Translations under genes and position numbers: made by a program
The notes under the pieces: generated by a model
The model's database searches: none
The model's input: only the letters and a program-made list of their open reading frames with translations
Told to the model about the DNA's origin: nothing
Assembly (NCBI RefSeq): GCF_040361215.1
Contig: NZ_APND01000004.1
Span: forward strand, 62,001 to 126,000
Direction of reading: 5' to 3'
DNA length: 64,000 nt
Origin: Salinisphaera dokdonensis
GTDB taxonomy: Bacteria; Pseudomonadota; Gammaproteobacteria; Nevskiales; Salinisphaeraceae
Part shown: positions 9,524 through 18,178 of the stretch, piece after piece
Layout of the letters: every line of letters starts with the position of its first letter
Position numbering within the stretch: the stretch's first letter is position 1

Positions 9524-10017
9524 TGAAACAGGACGAAACGCTTTCCGTGCTCTTTGTGTGCCTGGGCAATATCTGCCGCTCGCCAAGCGCGCATGGCGTG
9601 TTTCGCAAGGCCGTGGCCGAAGCAGGCCTTGGCGATAGAGTATCTATTGAGTCCGCGGGGACGGGCGACTGGCATATCGGCAAGGCGCCCGATCGGCGGG
9701 CTACCGCCGCAGCTGCGTCGCGGGGCATCGATGTCACTGACCTGCGAGCACAGCAGGTCACGCCAGCGGACCTGAATCGATTCGATTATGTACTCGCCAT
9801 GGACGCCGACAACCTTGCGGACTTGGAGCGTATGGCGCCCGCAACAGGGCAGGTGCGGGCATACGTGGCGCTATTCGGTGCGTACAGCGCCAACTATCGG
9901 AACGCGCCCGTGCCGGATCCATATTTCGGCGGTGACCAGGGTTTCGAGCATGTCCTCGACATGATCGAAGATGCATCCGCTGGGCTGCTCGAGGAAATCA
10001 AGGCGCGATTGAGCTGA
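9523..10017 (+). CDS. Low-molecular-weight protein-tyrosine phosphatase
   Basis: This 164-residue cytoplasmic phosphatase has the P-loop CLGNICRSP with catalytic Cys13 and Arg19 at its N-terminus and the later general-acid loop PDPYFGG, both as required for activity. It overlaps kdsB by one base and is the last gene of the lol-to-LPS run before a shared terminator. Family members dephosphorylate tyrosine kinases of polysaccharide export (Wzb-type) or other targets; no tyrosine kinase is present here, so the substrate is unknown. Pseudomonads have a similar gene in the same position. Confidence 0.93.
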   Translation: MKQDETLSVLFVCLGNICRSPSAHGVFRKAVAEAGLGDRVSIESAGTGDWHIGKAPDRRATAAAASRGIDVTDLRAQQVTPADLNRFDYVLAMDADNLADLERMAPATGQVRAYVALFGAYSANYRNAPVPDPYFGGDQGFEHVLDMIEDASAGLLEEIKARLS

Positions 10018-10042
10018 CTTTCGTGCTGACCAAAAAGGCATG

Positions 10043-10078
10043 AAAAAGCCCCGCCCGTTCTACGGGTCGGGGCTTTTT
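10043..10078. terminator. Bidirectional intrinsic terminator between the phosphatase gene and rne
   Basis: AAAAAGCCCCG and CGGGGCTTTTT form a strong GC stem flanked by an A-tract and a T-tract, with an 8-14 base central region that also pairs in part (CCCG with CGGG). It sits between two convergent genes and can stop transcription from both sides. Confidence 0.88.
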
Positions 10079-10096
10079 ACTGAGCGCAGCCTGGAT

Positions 10097-13000
10097 TCAG
10101 CTTTGCGTGGAGGTGTTTGCCTTGCTGTCATCATCCGCTTCGTCGTCAGCGACGCTCGCGGTTTCCACTTGCTGAAGCTTGGGCGATTCGTTGTCGGCGC
10201 TGTCTTTGCTAGAGGCGACGATTTCGTCGACGCTTGCCCGCGGTTGCGCTTCTGCAACGGTTTCGGCGGTGGTTGCCGTCTTCGGCTCCTCGCTGGTTTC
10301 AACCTCGGCGCTGTCTTTGACCTCGGACTGGCTTGTGCTGTCTTCGGCTACGGTTTCGACTTGCTGAAGTGTCGGTTCGGGGGCCGCCTCGCTGTCGTCA
10401 GACTGGGCGCTGACCTCTGTCTCAGCGACGGCTTCAGGCATCTCGGCCTCGGCCGGTTTCGGCGCATCTTCGGCCGTTGCCGCTTGCTTGGGTTTCGGCT
10501 GCTCAGCTTCGGCTTCGTCGTTATCGGCGGCCGGCACGTTTTCCTTCTTGTCCGCCGCGGGTTTGCGCGGCTTGCGAGCGCGTTTCGGCTTCTTTTTCGG
10601 CTGAGCCTCTTCGGCCTCAGACTTGATTTCCGGTTCCGGTTCCGGTTCCGGTTCGGCGTCAGCAGCCTCAGGCGTATGCGGTGAGTCGCTAATGGCTTCG
10701 GCCTCAAGGGCCGGCCCAGCACCGCTTGTGGCCGAGCTCTGCCGCTCGGACGCCGCCCGTGCGTTGTCGCTCGCCGTCACCGCAGACCACGGCTCATCGT
10801 CCTCAGGCGCCGGGGCCTTCAATGCGCTCGAGGCATTGGCCTGTTTTTCGGTGCTCGGCTCGGCGGCGTCATTCGATTCGCTGGGTGAATCGTCCTTGGC
10901 CGCGGCATCCGGCTTGTCTGCGTTAAGCGCGCTGTCGTCGGACGGGGCCGGCGTCGTGGCCGCCGGTTCTGGCTGGGCGGCAGGCTTGGGCGCGTTTTCA
11001 CCAGAATCGTCAGACGCGGAATTGGCGTTGTTATCGGTTCCGTTGTCGGAATCGTTCGACTCGGCGTCGTTCTCCGCCTGCCGGTTGCGGTTGCGGCCCC
11101 CGCGACGGCCGCGACCACCACGGCGGCGACGGCGACGGCCGCCGTTGCCGGACTCACCATCCTGGTTGCCGTCGTTATTGTCAGTGCTGGCTTGACCGCG
11201 CGCGTCATCGTTCTGGTCAGCGCTGTCGGTGGAGGTCGACGCGTTTGCCTGCTGCTTCAGAGTCTCGTCGGATTTTGACTCGCCGTTGTCCTCGGCCGGT
11301 TTCGCATTGCGGCGATCATCCGACTTGGATTGCTTCGGCTGATTGTCGGGCTTCGGCTCGTTATTACTCTTGCCGTTCGAGGCCTGTTTTCCGTTACCGG
11401 ATTTTTTGCCGGCATCGGCGTTCTTGGGCGAACCATCCGACTTGCCGTTGTTCTTCTTGCCCTGGTCGGCGTTCTTCGAGCCGTTGCTTTTCTGGCTGTT
11501 GCGCTGATCATTGCCTTGGTTATTGCTCTGGCCGGCGTCCTGCGCATTCTCGCCGTTGCCGGCGTCGTTGTTGCCTCGGTTGTTACGGCGATTGCGGCCA
11601 CCGCGACGTGAACGCTTGTTGCCGCTGCTGTTGCTGTCACCGCTCGCGTTATCGGAGCGGCGCGAACGGCTGGGCCGGGTCTTCTGTGCGCCGCCGCTGG
11701 ACGCGTTGTCGCTATTGCTGCTCTGTTCGGCCTTGCCCTGGGCCGGCGCGGCCTTGGTGGTTGCCTTGGACCGTGCCGCGCTGTCGCCAGCGACGATGCG
11801 ACGCATGGCATCCCACAGCTGCTGCCAGGGCGTCATGGCAGCAGCGGCTGATGCCGCGGGCGCTGCGGTGGCCGCGGCCTGTTCGGGCGTGTCCTGCTTG
11901 CGCTCGATCACGGGCGCATCGGGGCGGGCAACCCGCTTGACGGCCGGTTCTTCACGAGCCGTGTTGGCAGCGCTCGCGTGGTTCGGCTCGACCGGCTTTT
12001 CGATCTCGACGTGCGTGTCGAGGCGGTAGCTGGTCGCGTCGTTGGCGTCTTCCTTGAGCTGGTCGCCGCGTACGCGTTTGATCTCGTAATGCGGGGTTTC
12101 CAGCGTGTGGTTGGGTACCAGTGTGACCTGGGTGCCGGAGCGCTTCTCGACGCCCGCGATATCGTCGCGCTTCTCGTTGAGAAGGAAGCTCGCGACGGCG
12201 ACCGGCAACTGCACGATGACGCGACCGGTGGCCGGCTTCATCGCTTCTTCCTCGAGCAGGCGCAGGATCGACAGCGACAGCGATTCCACGCTACGGATGC
12301 TGCCGCGGCCGAGGCAGCGCGGGCAGGCCTGGCTGGAATACTCGGACAGCGACGGCTTGAGGCGCTGGCGTGACATTTCCAGCAGGCCGAAGCGCGAAAT
12401 GCGTCCGATCTGAACCCGAGCGCGGTCGACCTTGGCGGCCTGCTTGAGGCGATTCTCGACCTCGCGCTGGTTCTTGTTGTTCTCCATGTCGATGAAGTCG
12501 ATGACGACCAGCCCACCGAGATCACGGATACGCAGCTGGCGCGCGACTTCGTCGGCGGCTTCCAGGTTGGTGTTGAAAGCCGTTTCCTCGATGCCGCTGC
12601 CCTTGGTCGCGCGCGCCGAGTTGATGTCCACCGAGGTCATGGCCTCGGTGTGGTCGATCACGATCGAGCCGCCGGAGGGCAGGGTGACTTCGCGCTCGAA
12701 GGCGCTCTCGATCTGGGATTCGACCTGGAAACGCGAAAACAGCGGCGTTTCGTCGGTGTAATGCTTGAGCTTGTTGAGCGCATGCGGCATCACCTGCTGC
12801 ATGAACTCGCGCCCGGTTTCGTAGATCTCGTCCTGATCGATGACCACTTCGCCGATGTCGTCACGAAGATAATCGCGCAGTGCGCGAATGATGACATTCG
12901 ACTCCTGATAGATCAGGAACGGCGCTTTGCGCGCCTCGGCGGCATCGCCGATCGCCTTCCAGACGTGGGCCAGGTAATCGAGATCCCACTGCAACTCTTC

Positions 13001-13528
13001 GGCACAGCGGCCTACACCAGCAGTGCGCACGATCACGCCCATGCCGTTGGGCACCTGTACCTCGTTGAGGGCTTCTCGCAGCTCGTTGCGGTCTTCACCC
13101 TCGATACGGCGGGACACGCCGCCGGCACGCGGATTGTTCGGCATGAGCACCAGATAGCGCCCGGCCAGGCTCACAAAGGTGGTCAGTGCAGCACCCTTGT
13201 TGCCGCGTTCTTCCTTCTCGACCTGGACGATGATTTCCTGGCCTTCGGAAAGCGCGTGCTTGATGCTTTCCTTGCCGCCGCTCTGGCCGTTGTTGAAGTA
13301 CTCCTTGGCCACTTCCTTGAGCGGCAGGAAACCGTGGCGATTGCCGCCATAATCGATGAAGGCGGCCTCGAGGCTGGGCTCGACGCGTGTGACGCGGCCC
13401 TTGTAGACATTGGCCTTGCGCTGTTCGCGGCTGCCAACTTCAATATCTAGATCATGAAGCTTCTGGCCATCGACGATCGCCACGCGCAGCTCTTCGGGCT
13501 GCGTGGCGTTGATCAAAATGCGTTTCAT
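10097..13528 (-). CDS. rne: Ribonuclease E
   Basis: RNase E is the main endonuclease of mRNA decay and rRNA/tRNA processing. The 1143-residue protein begins MKRILINATQPEELRVAIVD, has an S1 RNA-binding domain near residues 37-120, catalytic aspartates in SVDINSA (about 300) and VVIDFIDMEN (about 345), and the zinc-link CPRCLGRG near 401-408. From about residue 530 onward the protein is low-complexity: Asn/Ser/Lys-rich, an Arg-rich block RRRRRRGGRGRRGGRNRNR, then long Glu/Ala/Pro-rich acidic tracts. Such tails scaffold degradosomes; partner-binding helices cannot be assigned by eye. It is divergent from rluC as in enteric bacteria and pseudomonads. Confidence 0.97.
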   Translation of the reverse strand: MKRILINATQPEELRVAIVDGQKLHDLDIEVGSREQRKANVYKGRVTRVEPSLEAAFIDYGGNRHGFLPLKEVAKEYFNNGQSGGKESIKHALSEGQEIIVQVEKEERGNKGAALTTFVSLAGRYLVLMPNNPRAGGVSRRIEGEDRNELREALNEVQVPNGMGVIVRTAGVGRCAEELQWDLDYLAHVWKAIGDAAEARKAPFLIYQESNVIIRALRDYLRDDIGEVVIDQDEIYETGREFMQQVMPHALNKLKHYTDETPLFSRFQVESQIESAFEREVTLPSGGSIVIDHTEAMTSVDINSARATKGSGIEETAFNTNLEAADEVARQLRIRDLGGLVVIDFIDMENNKNQREVENRLKQAAKVDRARVQIGRISRFGLLEMSRQRLKPSLSEYSSQACPRCLGRGSIRSVESLSLSILRLLEEEAMKPATGRVIVQLPVAVASFLLNEKRDDIAGVEKRSGTQVTLVPNHTLETPHYEIKRVRGDQLKEDANDATSYRLDTHVEIEKPVEPNHASAANTAREEPAVKRVARPDAPVIERKQDTPEQAAATAAPAASAAAAMTPWQQLWDAMRRIVAGDSAARSKATTKAAPAQGKAEQSSNSDNASSGGAQKTRPSRSRRSDNASGDSNSSGNKRSRRGGRNRRNNRGNNDAGNGENAQDAGQSNNQGNDQRNSQKSNGSKNADQGKKNNGKSDGSPKNADAGKKSGNGKQASNGKSNNEPKPDNQPKQSKSDDRRNAKPAEDNGESKSDETLKQQANASTSTDSADQNDDARGQASTDNNDGNQDGESGNGGRRRRRRGGRGRRGGRNRNRQAENDAESNDSDNGTDNNANSASDDSGENAPKPAAQPEPAATTPAPSDDSALNADKPDAAAKDDSPSESNDAAEPSTEKQANASSALKAPAPEDDEPWSAVTASDNARAASERQSSATSGAGPALEAEAISDSPHTPEAADAEPEPEPEPEIKSEAEEAQPKKKPKRARKPRKPAADKKENVPAADNDEAEAEQPKPKQAATAEDAPKPAEAEMPEAVAETEVSAQSDDSEAAPEPTLQQVETVAEDSTSQSEVKDSAEVETSEEPKTATTAETVAEAQPRASVDEIVASSKDSADNESPKLQQVETASVADDEADDDSKANTSTQS
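10630..10653. repeat. Hexanucleotide tandem repeat (CCGGTT)x4 inside the rne tail
   Basis: Four exact copies of CCGGTT lie in a row, followed by a partial copy. On the coding strand they encode alternating Glu-Pro residues in the acidic tail of RNase E. The unit is a multiple of three, so slippage would change tail length without a frameshift. Confidence 0.8.
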
Positions 13529-13840
13529 TCGGATGAATCTCGACTGGCGCTCGACTGTCGAAAAGCGTCTGCGGCGCGCGCAAATAGGCGCCAGCCGCCG
13601 GCGTACCGAAATATTCGCGCCCGGCGAGGGCGTCGACTATCACGCGATACAGAGCAGCTATCAGACAGGAGCACATGGATAAAATTTAAGTGACTCTTCA
13701 CGGAAAACACGCTGTTCAGGGCGCATGCTAGGCTTGCCCTCGATTTCAGCGTGTGACAAAAACTGTCAGTCGGTGATTGCGTACCCGCGCGGGAAAGGCG
13801 TCGGCGGACAGGTCAATCAACCTGACCTTGGGAGTGTAAT
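13529..13840. other. Divergent intergenic region rne/rluC
   Basis: About 312 bases without a recognisable gene. It must hold the promoters and leaders of rne (leftward) and rluC (rightward). Visible elements are a TGACA-N5-TGTCA inverted repeat at 13754-13768, an AT-rich patch near 13680-13692 and a hairpin next to the rluC ribosome-binding site. In enteric bacteria the long rne leader mediates autoregulation; a similar role is possible here but is not shown by the sequence. Confidence 0.6.
13810..13828 (+). promoter_or_regulatory. Hairpin immediately before the rluC ribosome-binding site
   Basis: AGGTCA and TGACCT form a perfect 6-bp stem with a 7-base loop. It ends two bases before GGAG (13831-13834), which precedes a CTG codon at 13841. 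Placement next to the binding site suggests an effect on translation initiation, but this is inference. Confidence 0.4.
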
Positions 13841-14785
13841 CTGACTACGGCACCCGCTCAAGTTCGTTATGTCCGTATCGATAACAACGATGCCGGCATG
13901 CGACTCGACAACTTTCTGCTACGCACCTTCAAGAACGTGCCCAAATCGAAGGTCTACCGGATCATTCGTAGCGGTGAGGTGCGCGTGAACCGCGGCCGCG
14001 CCAAGCCGGGGACTCGTCTGGCCGAGGCCGACGAGATCCGGCTGCCGCCGGTACGGCAGAAGGAAAAGCCCGGCCCGGGGCGACCGCCCGATCATCTCAT
14101 TAAGCGTGTCGACAAGGCGTTACTTGTCGAACGGGATGATGTGCTCGTCTTCAACAAGCCGCCCGGGCTCGCCGTGCACGCGGGTAGCGGTCTGCGCTTC
14201 GGGCTTATCGAGATACTGCGTGTCTCGCGCGCGGGGGAATATGTAGAACTCGTGCATCGCCTGGACCGCCACACCAGCGGCTGTCTTCTGGTCGCCCGAT
14301 CACGCGCCGCGCTCGATAGCCTGAGGGCAGGGCTCAACGATGCGGCGGCCAGCAAGCGGTATCTGGCACTTGTAGACGGACACTGGCAACACGGCTCGAT
14401 CGAGGTCGATGTGCCGCTGTCGCGCGACGTCGAGCGGAGTGGCGAGCGGATGGTAGTGGTCGATACGGCAGGTGGCAAGGCCAGCGTATCGCACTTCACG
14501 CCGATCGCCTTTTATCGAGACGCCACGCTGATGTCGGTCGAGATCAAGACGGGGCGAACCCATCAGATACGCGTGCACGCGGCGCATTGCGGCCATCCGG
14601 TTGCGGCTGACGACAAATACGGCGCGAACGCCCGTGCGGCGCGCTGGCGCGAGCGTGGGCTCGAGCGGATGTTCCTTCACGCCGAACACCTGCAGCTGCA
14701 ACACGCCGGTGAGACGCTCGATATCAAGGCCCCGCTGGCCGATGACCTGCACAAGATTCTCGATACGCTGGAGCCGAACCAATGA
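13841..14785 (+). CDS. rluC: 23S rRNA pseudouridine synthase, RluC family, probable CTG start
   Basis: RluC makes pseudouridines in 23S rRNA. It has an N-terminal S4 RNA-binding domain and a catalytic domain with HRLDRHTSG, where the Asp (near residue 142 from this start) is the catalytic residue, and GRTHQIRVHA. The first ATG (13898, MRLDNFLLRTF) would cut off the N-terminal strand that family members have (RYVRIDNNDAGMRLDNFL here). The upstream in-frame reading has no ATG, GTG or TTG, but a CTG at 13841 follows GGAG with six-base spacing and gives TTAPAQVRYVRID, a family-like N-terminus. I therefore prefer 13841 (314 residues). It overlaps the HAD gene by 4 bases. Confidence 0.9.
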   Translation: MTTAPAQVRYVRIDNNDAGMRLDNFLLRTFKNVPKSKVYRIIRSGEVRVNRGRAKPGTRLAEADEIRLPPVRQKEKPGPGRPPDHLIKRVDKALLVERDDVLVFNKPPGLAVHAGSGLRFGLIEILRVSRAGEYVELVHRLDRHTSGCLLVARSRAALDSLRAGLNDAAASKRYLALVDGHWQHGSIEVDVPLSRDVERSGERMVVVDTAGGKASVSHFTPIAFYRDATLMSVEIKTGRTHQIRVHAAHCGHPVAADDKYGANARAARWRERGLERMFLHAEHLQLQHAGETLDIKAPLADDLHKILDTLEPNQ

Positions 14786-15444
14786 AGGGCTACGAACTGC
14801 TGGTCTTCGACTGGGACGGCACCTTGATGGATTCGGCGGGCGAGATCGTCTCGGCCATGCAGCATGCGATCCAGGCGACCGGGCTGCCCGAGCGCACACC
14901 CGAGCAGATGCGCCAGCTCATCGGTCTGGGTCTGGATGATGTGCTCGCGCGGTTGTTCCCCGAACTGGATACGCAACGTGTTCGTGCGAAGCTCGATGCC
15001 TATCGCGCGCGTTACGGCATGCGACGCAGCACAGCGATTCTGTTTCCGCCGGTGATGGCCGCGTTGGAGATGCTTCGCGACAGGGACTATTGTCTGGCGG
15101 TTGCCACGGGCAAGAGTCGTCGCGGGCTCGATGCCGCCATGGAAGACACGGGCACGCGAGACTTCTTTTCGTTCACGCGCTGCGCGGACGAGTCGCTCCC
15201 CAAGCCGGCGCCGGCGATGCTCGAGGACATCCTGCTGCGCTCCGCGACTCTGACGGAGAAGGCGCTGATGATTGGCGATACCGAATACGATATCGCCATG
15301 GCGCGTGCCGCGGGCGTGGACGCAATCGGCGTTGGCTGCGGTGTTCACGATGCCGCGCGCCTGCGCCGTGCCGGCGCGCTCGATGTGCTCGACACGGTCG
15401 AAGCGCTTCCAGCGTGGCTGGCCTGTGAGCAAAGATCGGCCTGA
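14782..15444 (+). CDS. HAD-superfamily hydrolase (phosphoglycolate phosphatase-like)
   Basis: This 220-residue cytoplasmic phosphatase has the HAD motifs in order: FDWDGTLMDS near residue 9 with the nucleophile Asp, a lysine in the motif III region (LPKPAPAM), and the metal-binding IGDTEYDIAMA near 165. The helical cap after motif I places it in subfamily IA. It overlaps rluC (ATGA), an arrangement also seen in pseudomonads, where the gene is annotated as a phosphoglycolate phosphatase-like protein. The true substrate is not shown. Confidence 0.9.
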   Translation: MKGYELLVFDWDGTLMDSAGEIVSAMQHAIQATGLPERTPEQMRQLIGLGLDDVLARLFPELDTQRVRAKLDAYRARYGMRRSTAILFPPVMAALEMLRDRDYCLAVATGKSRRGLDAAMEDTGTRDFFSFTRCADESLPKPAPAMLEDILLRSATLTEKALMIGDTEYDIAMARAAGVDAIGVGCGVHDAARLRRAGALDVLDTVEALPAWLACEQRSA

Positions 15445-15460
15445 ACGCCGGCCCCGTTAA

Positions 15461-16054
15461 TTAGGGAAGGTCGACGCCGGCCTGTTCCAGAAAACGGCGC
15501 AAGGCGATCAGCGGCAAGCCGACGAGGGCCGAGGGATCACTCGACTCGATGGCCTCGACCAGAGTGATGCCGAGCCCTTCGGACTTGATGCTGCCCGCCG
15601 TTGCGGTCACATCTTCGGCTTGAACATAGCGCTCGATCTGGGCATCGCTGAGTTCGCGAAAACGTGTGGTCACCGTTTCCACCGTCGCGAGCGGTTCGTC
15701 GAACCCGGGTGCACACACGCACAAACCGCTATGAAATAGAACGCTCTGGCCCGACTGCTGACGCAGCTGCTTCTTCGCGTTTTCTCGTGTGCCCGGCTTA
15801 CCCAGGATGATGCCGTTCACGTCCGCCACTTGGTCGGCACCGATCACGATCGCCTCCGGCCACATCTCGGCCACGCTCTGGGCCTTGGTGATGGCAAGAC
15901 GGCGTGCGAGAGCGATAGGTGTTTCCTGCGGCTGCGCGGTTTCGTCGACGTCCGGCGAGGTTGCCTCGAATTTGATCTGGAGCTGGCGCATGAGCTGACG
16001 ACGCCAGGGCGAGCTGGAAGCCAGAATGATAAGACCGGGATTCGCTGGGGCCAT
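15461..16054 (-). CDS. yceF: Maf/YceF family nucleotide pyrophosphatase
   Basis: Maf proteins hydrolyse non-canonical or modified nucleoside triphosphates. The 197-residue protein starts at the ATG at 16054 (MAPANPGLIILASSSPWRR), which has AGGAC upstream; longer readings add sequence not like the family. It shows the ASSSPWRRQLM signature near residues 11-21, PDVDETAQ, and GADQVADVNG near 77, matching the YceF branch (m7GTP-type). It lies next to the divergent yceD-rpmF-plsX genes, as in E. coli. Confidence 0.92.
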   Translation of the reverse strand: MAPANPGLIILASSSPWRRQLMRQLQIKFEATSPDVDETAQPQETPIALARRLAITKAQSVAEMWPEAIVIGADQVADVNGIILGKPGTRENAKKQLRQQSGQSVLFHSGLCVCAPGFDEPLATVETVTTRFRELSDAQIERYVQAEDVTATAGSIKSEGLGITLVEAIESSDPSALVGLPLIALRRFLEQAGVDLP

Positions 16055-16157
16055 GACAGGTCCTTGGGACAATTCTCGAGCCGCTGGAGGATAAACGATC
16101 ACCCTGTATAATTCGTTAGCGGATGCTTGCTGTGGTGCGCGAACGCCGCGAAATGCT

Positions 16158-16186
16158 TTGACTTGCGGCGGCTTCGGCCCTATTAT
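16158..16186 (+). promoter_or_regulatory. Strong sigma-70 type promoter of yceD-rpmF-plsX
   Basis: TTGACT at 16158-16163 and TATTAT at 16181-16186 are separated by exactly 17 bases. Transcription would start about 16192-16195, at or just before the yceD ATG at 16195, so a leaderless or almost leaderless mRNA is predicted. Confidence 0.7.
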
Positions 16187-16194
16187 CGCGCGCC

Positions 16195-16731
16195 ATGAAC
16201 AGGCTGGGAACGCTGGCACATCGTGTCGATTACCGTCGGCTCGCCACCCAGCAGGGGCGTGCGAGCGGCGAGATTGAATTGTCCCGCTTGCCTCGCGTGA
16301 CAGCCGAAATGGCTGGCGCGGCGCGAGACGGCGATACCATTGCTGTCGACCTTGAGTTCAAGGAAGACGCGCAACGGCGAGTTCGTGTCGAAGGCACGAT
16401 AGACACGACGCTTCTATTGGAGTGTCAGCGCTGTCTTCAGGTCTTCGACGAGTCGATGCATGTCGATGTCGCCGGCGTTGTCGTCGGTGACGATGACGCG
16501 GCAGCCAATGTGCCGCGTGACGACGAACCAGTGATGGCCGATGGCGATCTGCTGGATGTTCATGCGCTGGTAGCCGACGAGTTGCTGCTGGCGATGCCGA
16601 GCGTGGCGCGCTGCGCACGACCGGCCTGTAGTGCGGCGTACGTCAAGGACGAGGCGCCGCGACGAGAGACGAAAGAGCAAGAACCGAACAATCCGTTCGC
16701 CGTGCTGAATCAGCTCAAGCGCAACGATTGA
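16195..16731 (+). CDS. yceD: YceD family protein (DUF177), large-subunit rRNA accumulation
   Basis: YceD (178 residues) belongs to the DUF177 family, linked to 23S rRNA accumulation and nearly always encoded just before rpmF. The paired cysteines in LECQRCLQVF and the later CARPACSAAY are the family's CxxC-type features. The start at 16195 has no ribosome-binding site and sits a few bases after a strong -10 box. It is followed after 35 bases by rpmF. The exact molecular role of the family is not settled. Confidence 0.92.
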   Translation: MNRLGTLAHRVDYRRLATQQGRASGEIELSRLPRVTAEMAGAARDGDTIAVDLEFKEDAQRRVRVEGTIDTTLLLECQRCLQVFDESMHVDVAGVVVGDDDAAANVPRDDEPVMADGDLLDVHALVADELLLAMPSVARCARPACSAAYVKDEAPRRETKEQEPNNPFAVLNQLKRND

Positions 16732-16766
16732 CGATTTCTACAATACGCTGGAAGACATAGAACGCC

Positions 16767-16949
16767 ATGGCCGTCCAAAAGAACCGCAAATCCCGCTCGA
16801 AGCGCGACAAGCGTCGTACCCACGACCAGATGACGCACCCGACGCTGTCCATCGACTCGACGACCGGCGAAACCCATCGTCGTCATCACGTCACGCGCGA
16901 CGGTTTCTACCGTGGTCGCCGTGTCGTGAACATCGGCGACGACGCCTAG
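16767..16949 (+). CDS. rpmF: 50S ribosomal protein L32
   Basis: L32 is a small basic ribosomal protein of 60 residues. It begins MAVQKNRKSRSKRDKRRTHD, the classical opening of bacterial L32, and has GRRVV near the C-terminus. It has no zinc-binding cysteine pairs, so it is the zinc-independent form. It lies between yceD and plsX as in most gammaproteobacteria. Confidence 0.97.
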   Translation: MAVQKNRKSRSKRDKRRTHDQMTHPTLSIDSTTGETHRRHHVTRDGFYRGRRVVNIGDDA

Positions 16950-16994
16950 CAGTCGATTGATGACGGTCCCGGTCGGGGCCGTCGCGACAATCTT

Positions 16995-18005
16995 ATGACC
17001 CGTATTGCTGTCGACGCCATGAGCGGCGACCACGGCGCCCCTGTGGCCGTGGAAGCTGTCATGGCGAGCTTGCGAGCGCATCCCGATCTCGAAATCATCG
17101 TGGTCGGCGATGCGGATGCGCTGAACAAGGAAATCGCCCGCCATCGCAAGGCCGATGTGGGTGACCGCCTGACTGTGCAGCACGCTGCAGAGGTTGTCGG
17201 CATGTGCGAGTCGCCGGCGCGCTCGCTGCGCCAGAAAAAAGACTCGTCAATGCGCGTGTCGATCAATCTGGTGCAGCAGGGCTCGGCCAGCGCATGCGTG
17301 TCGGCCGGCAATACCGGCGCCCTGATGGCGACCGCACGTTTCGTGCTGAAGACGCTGGCTGGCATCGACCGGCCTGCGATCGTGTCGCCGATCCCCTCGC
17401 GTCGTGGTCACACGCTGATGCTGGATCTCGGCGCCAATGCCGAATGCACCCCCGAACAGCTGTTTCAGTTTGCCGTGATGGGCGCCGTGCTTGCCGAGGC
17501 GGTGCATAGCGTCGACAGTCCGCGCGTTGGCCTGCTGAATATCGGCGCCGAAGAGATGAAGGGCAATGTCCAGATCCAGCAGGCGGGCAAGCTCATCGGC
17601 GATAGCGAACTCAACTACATCGGCTTCGTCGAAGGCGACGATATCTATATCGGCGACGTGGATGTGGTCGTGTGCGACGGTTTCGTCGGTAACGTCGCGC
17701 TCAAGACCAGCGAGGGCCTCGGTAAGCTGATCGCTCAGTTCCTGCGTGAGGAATTCTCGCGCAACGCGCTTACCCGGACCGCGGCCCTCTTCGCGATGCC
17801 GGTGCTGCGTGCCTTTCGTCGCCGTGTCGACCCGCGTCAGTACAACGGTGCGACATTCATCGGCCTTCAGGGCACGGTGATCAAGTCGCACGGTGACGCG
17901 GACGCGGTGGCATTCGCCAGCGCCATTGATGTGGCGCGCATGGAAGTCGAGCAGCAGGTGCCCGAGCGTATCCGCACCTTGCTGGCGCACAGCCTCGGCG
18001 AATAG
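16995..18005 (+). CDS. plsX: Phosphate acyltransferase PlsX
   Basis: PlsX converts acyl-ACP to acyl-phosphate for phospholipid synthesis. The 336-residue protein opens with RIAVDAMSGDHGAPVAVEA, and contains ESPARSLRQKKDSSM and SAGNTGALMA, typical family sequences. In most relatives it is followed by fabD-fabG-acpP-fabF; here the next gene after about 170 bases is clpS, so the fatty-acid synthesis genes must lie elsewhere. It is peripheral to the inner membrane. Confidence 0.96.
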   Translation: MTRIAVDAMSGDHGAPVAVEAVMASLRAHPDLEIIVVGDADALNKEIARHRKADVGDRLTVQHAAEVVGMCESPARSLRQKKDSSMRVSINLVQQGSASACVSAGNTGALMATARFVLKTLAGIDRPAIVSPIPSRRGHTLMLDLGANAECTPEQLFQFAVMGAVLAEAVHSVDSPRVGLLNIGAEEMKGNVQIQQAGKLIGDSELNYIGFVEGDDIYIGDVDVVVCDGFVGNVALKTSEGLGKLIAQFLREEFSRNALTRTAALFAMPVLRAFRRRVDPRQYNGATFIGLQGTVIKSHGDADAVAFASAIDVARMEVEQQVPERIRTLLAHSLGE

Positions 18006-18178
18006 GCGCCGGCCGCGCGTCGCGCGGCGTCCACGCGCGCCCTGGCATTGTCGGGACAACCGATTGCTCCCAATCGATTGATTTGGCGCCCCCGTATCCT
18101 TATATCCTGCGTATAGAAAACCGGGTGTGATCGCAGTCTGGCCGAAACACTGGCCGCTGCAATCTTAAGGTAGGCGTG

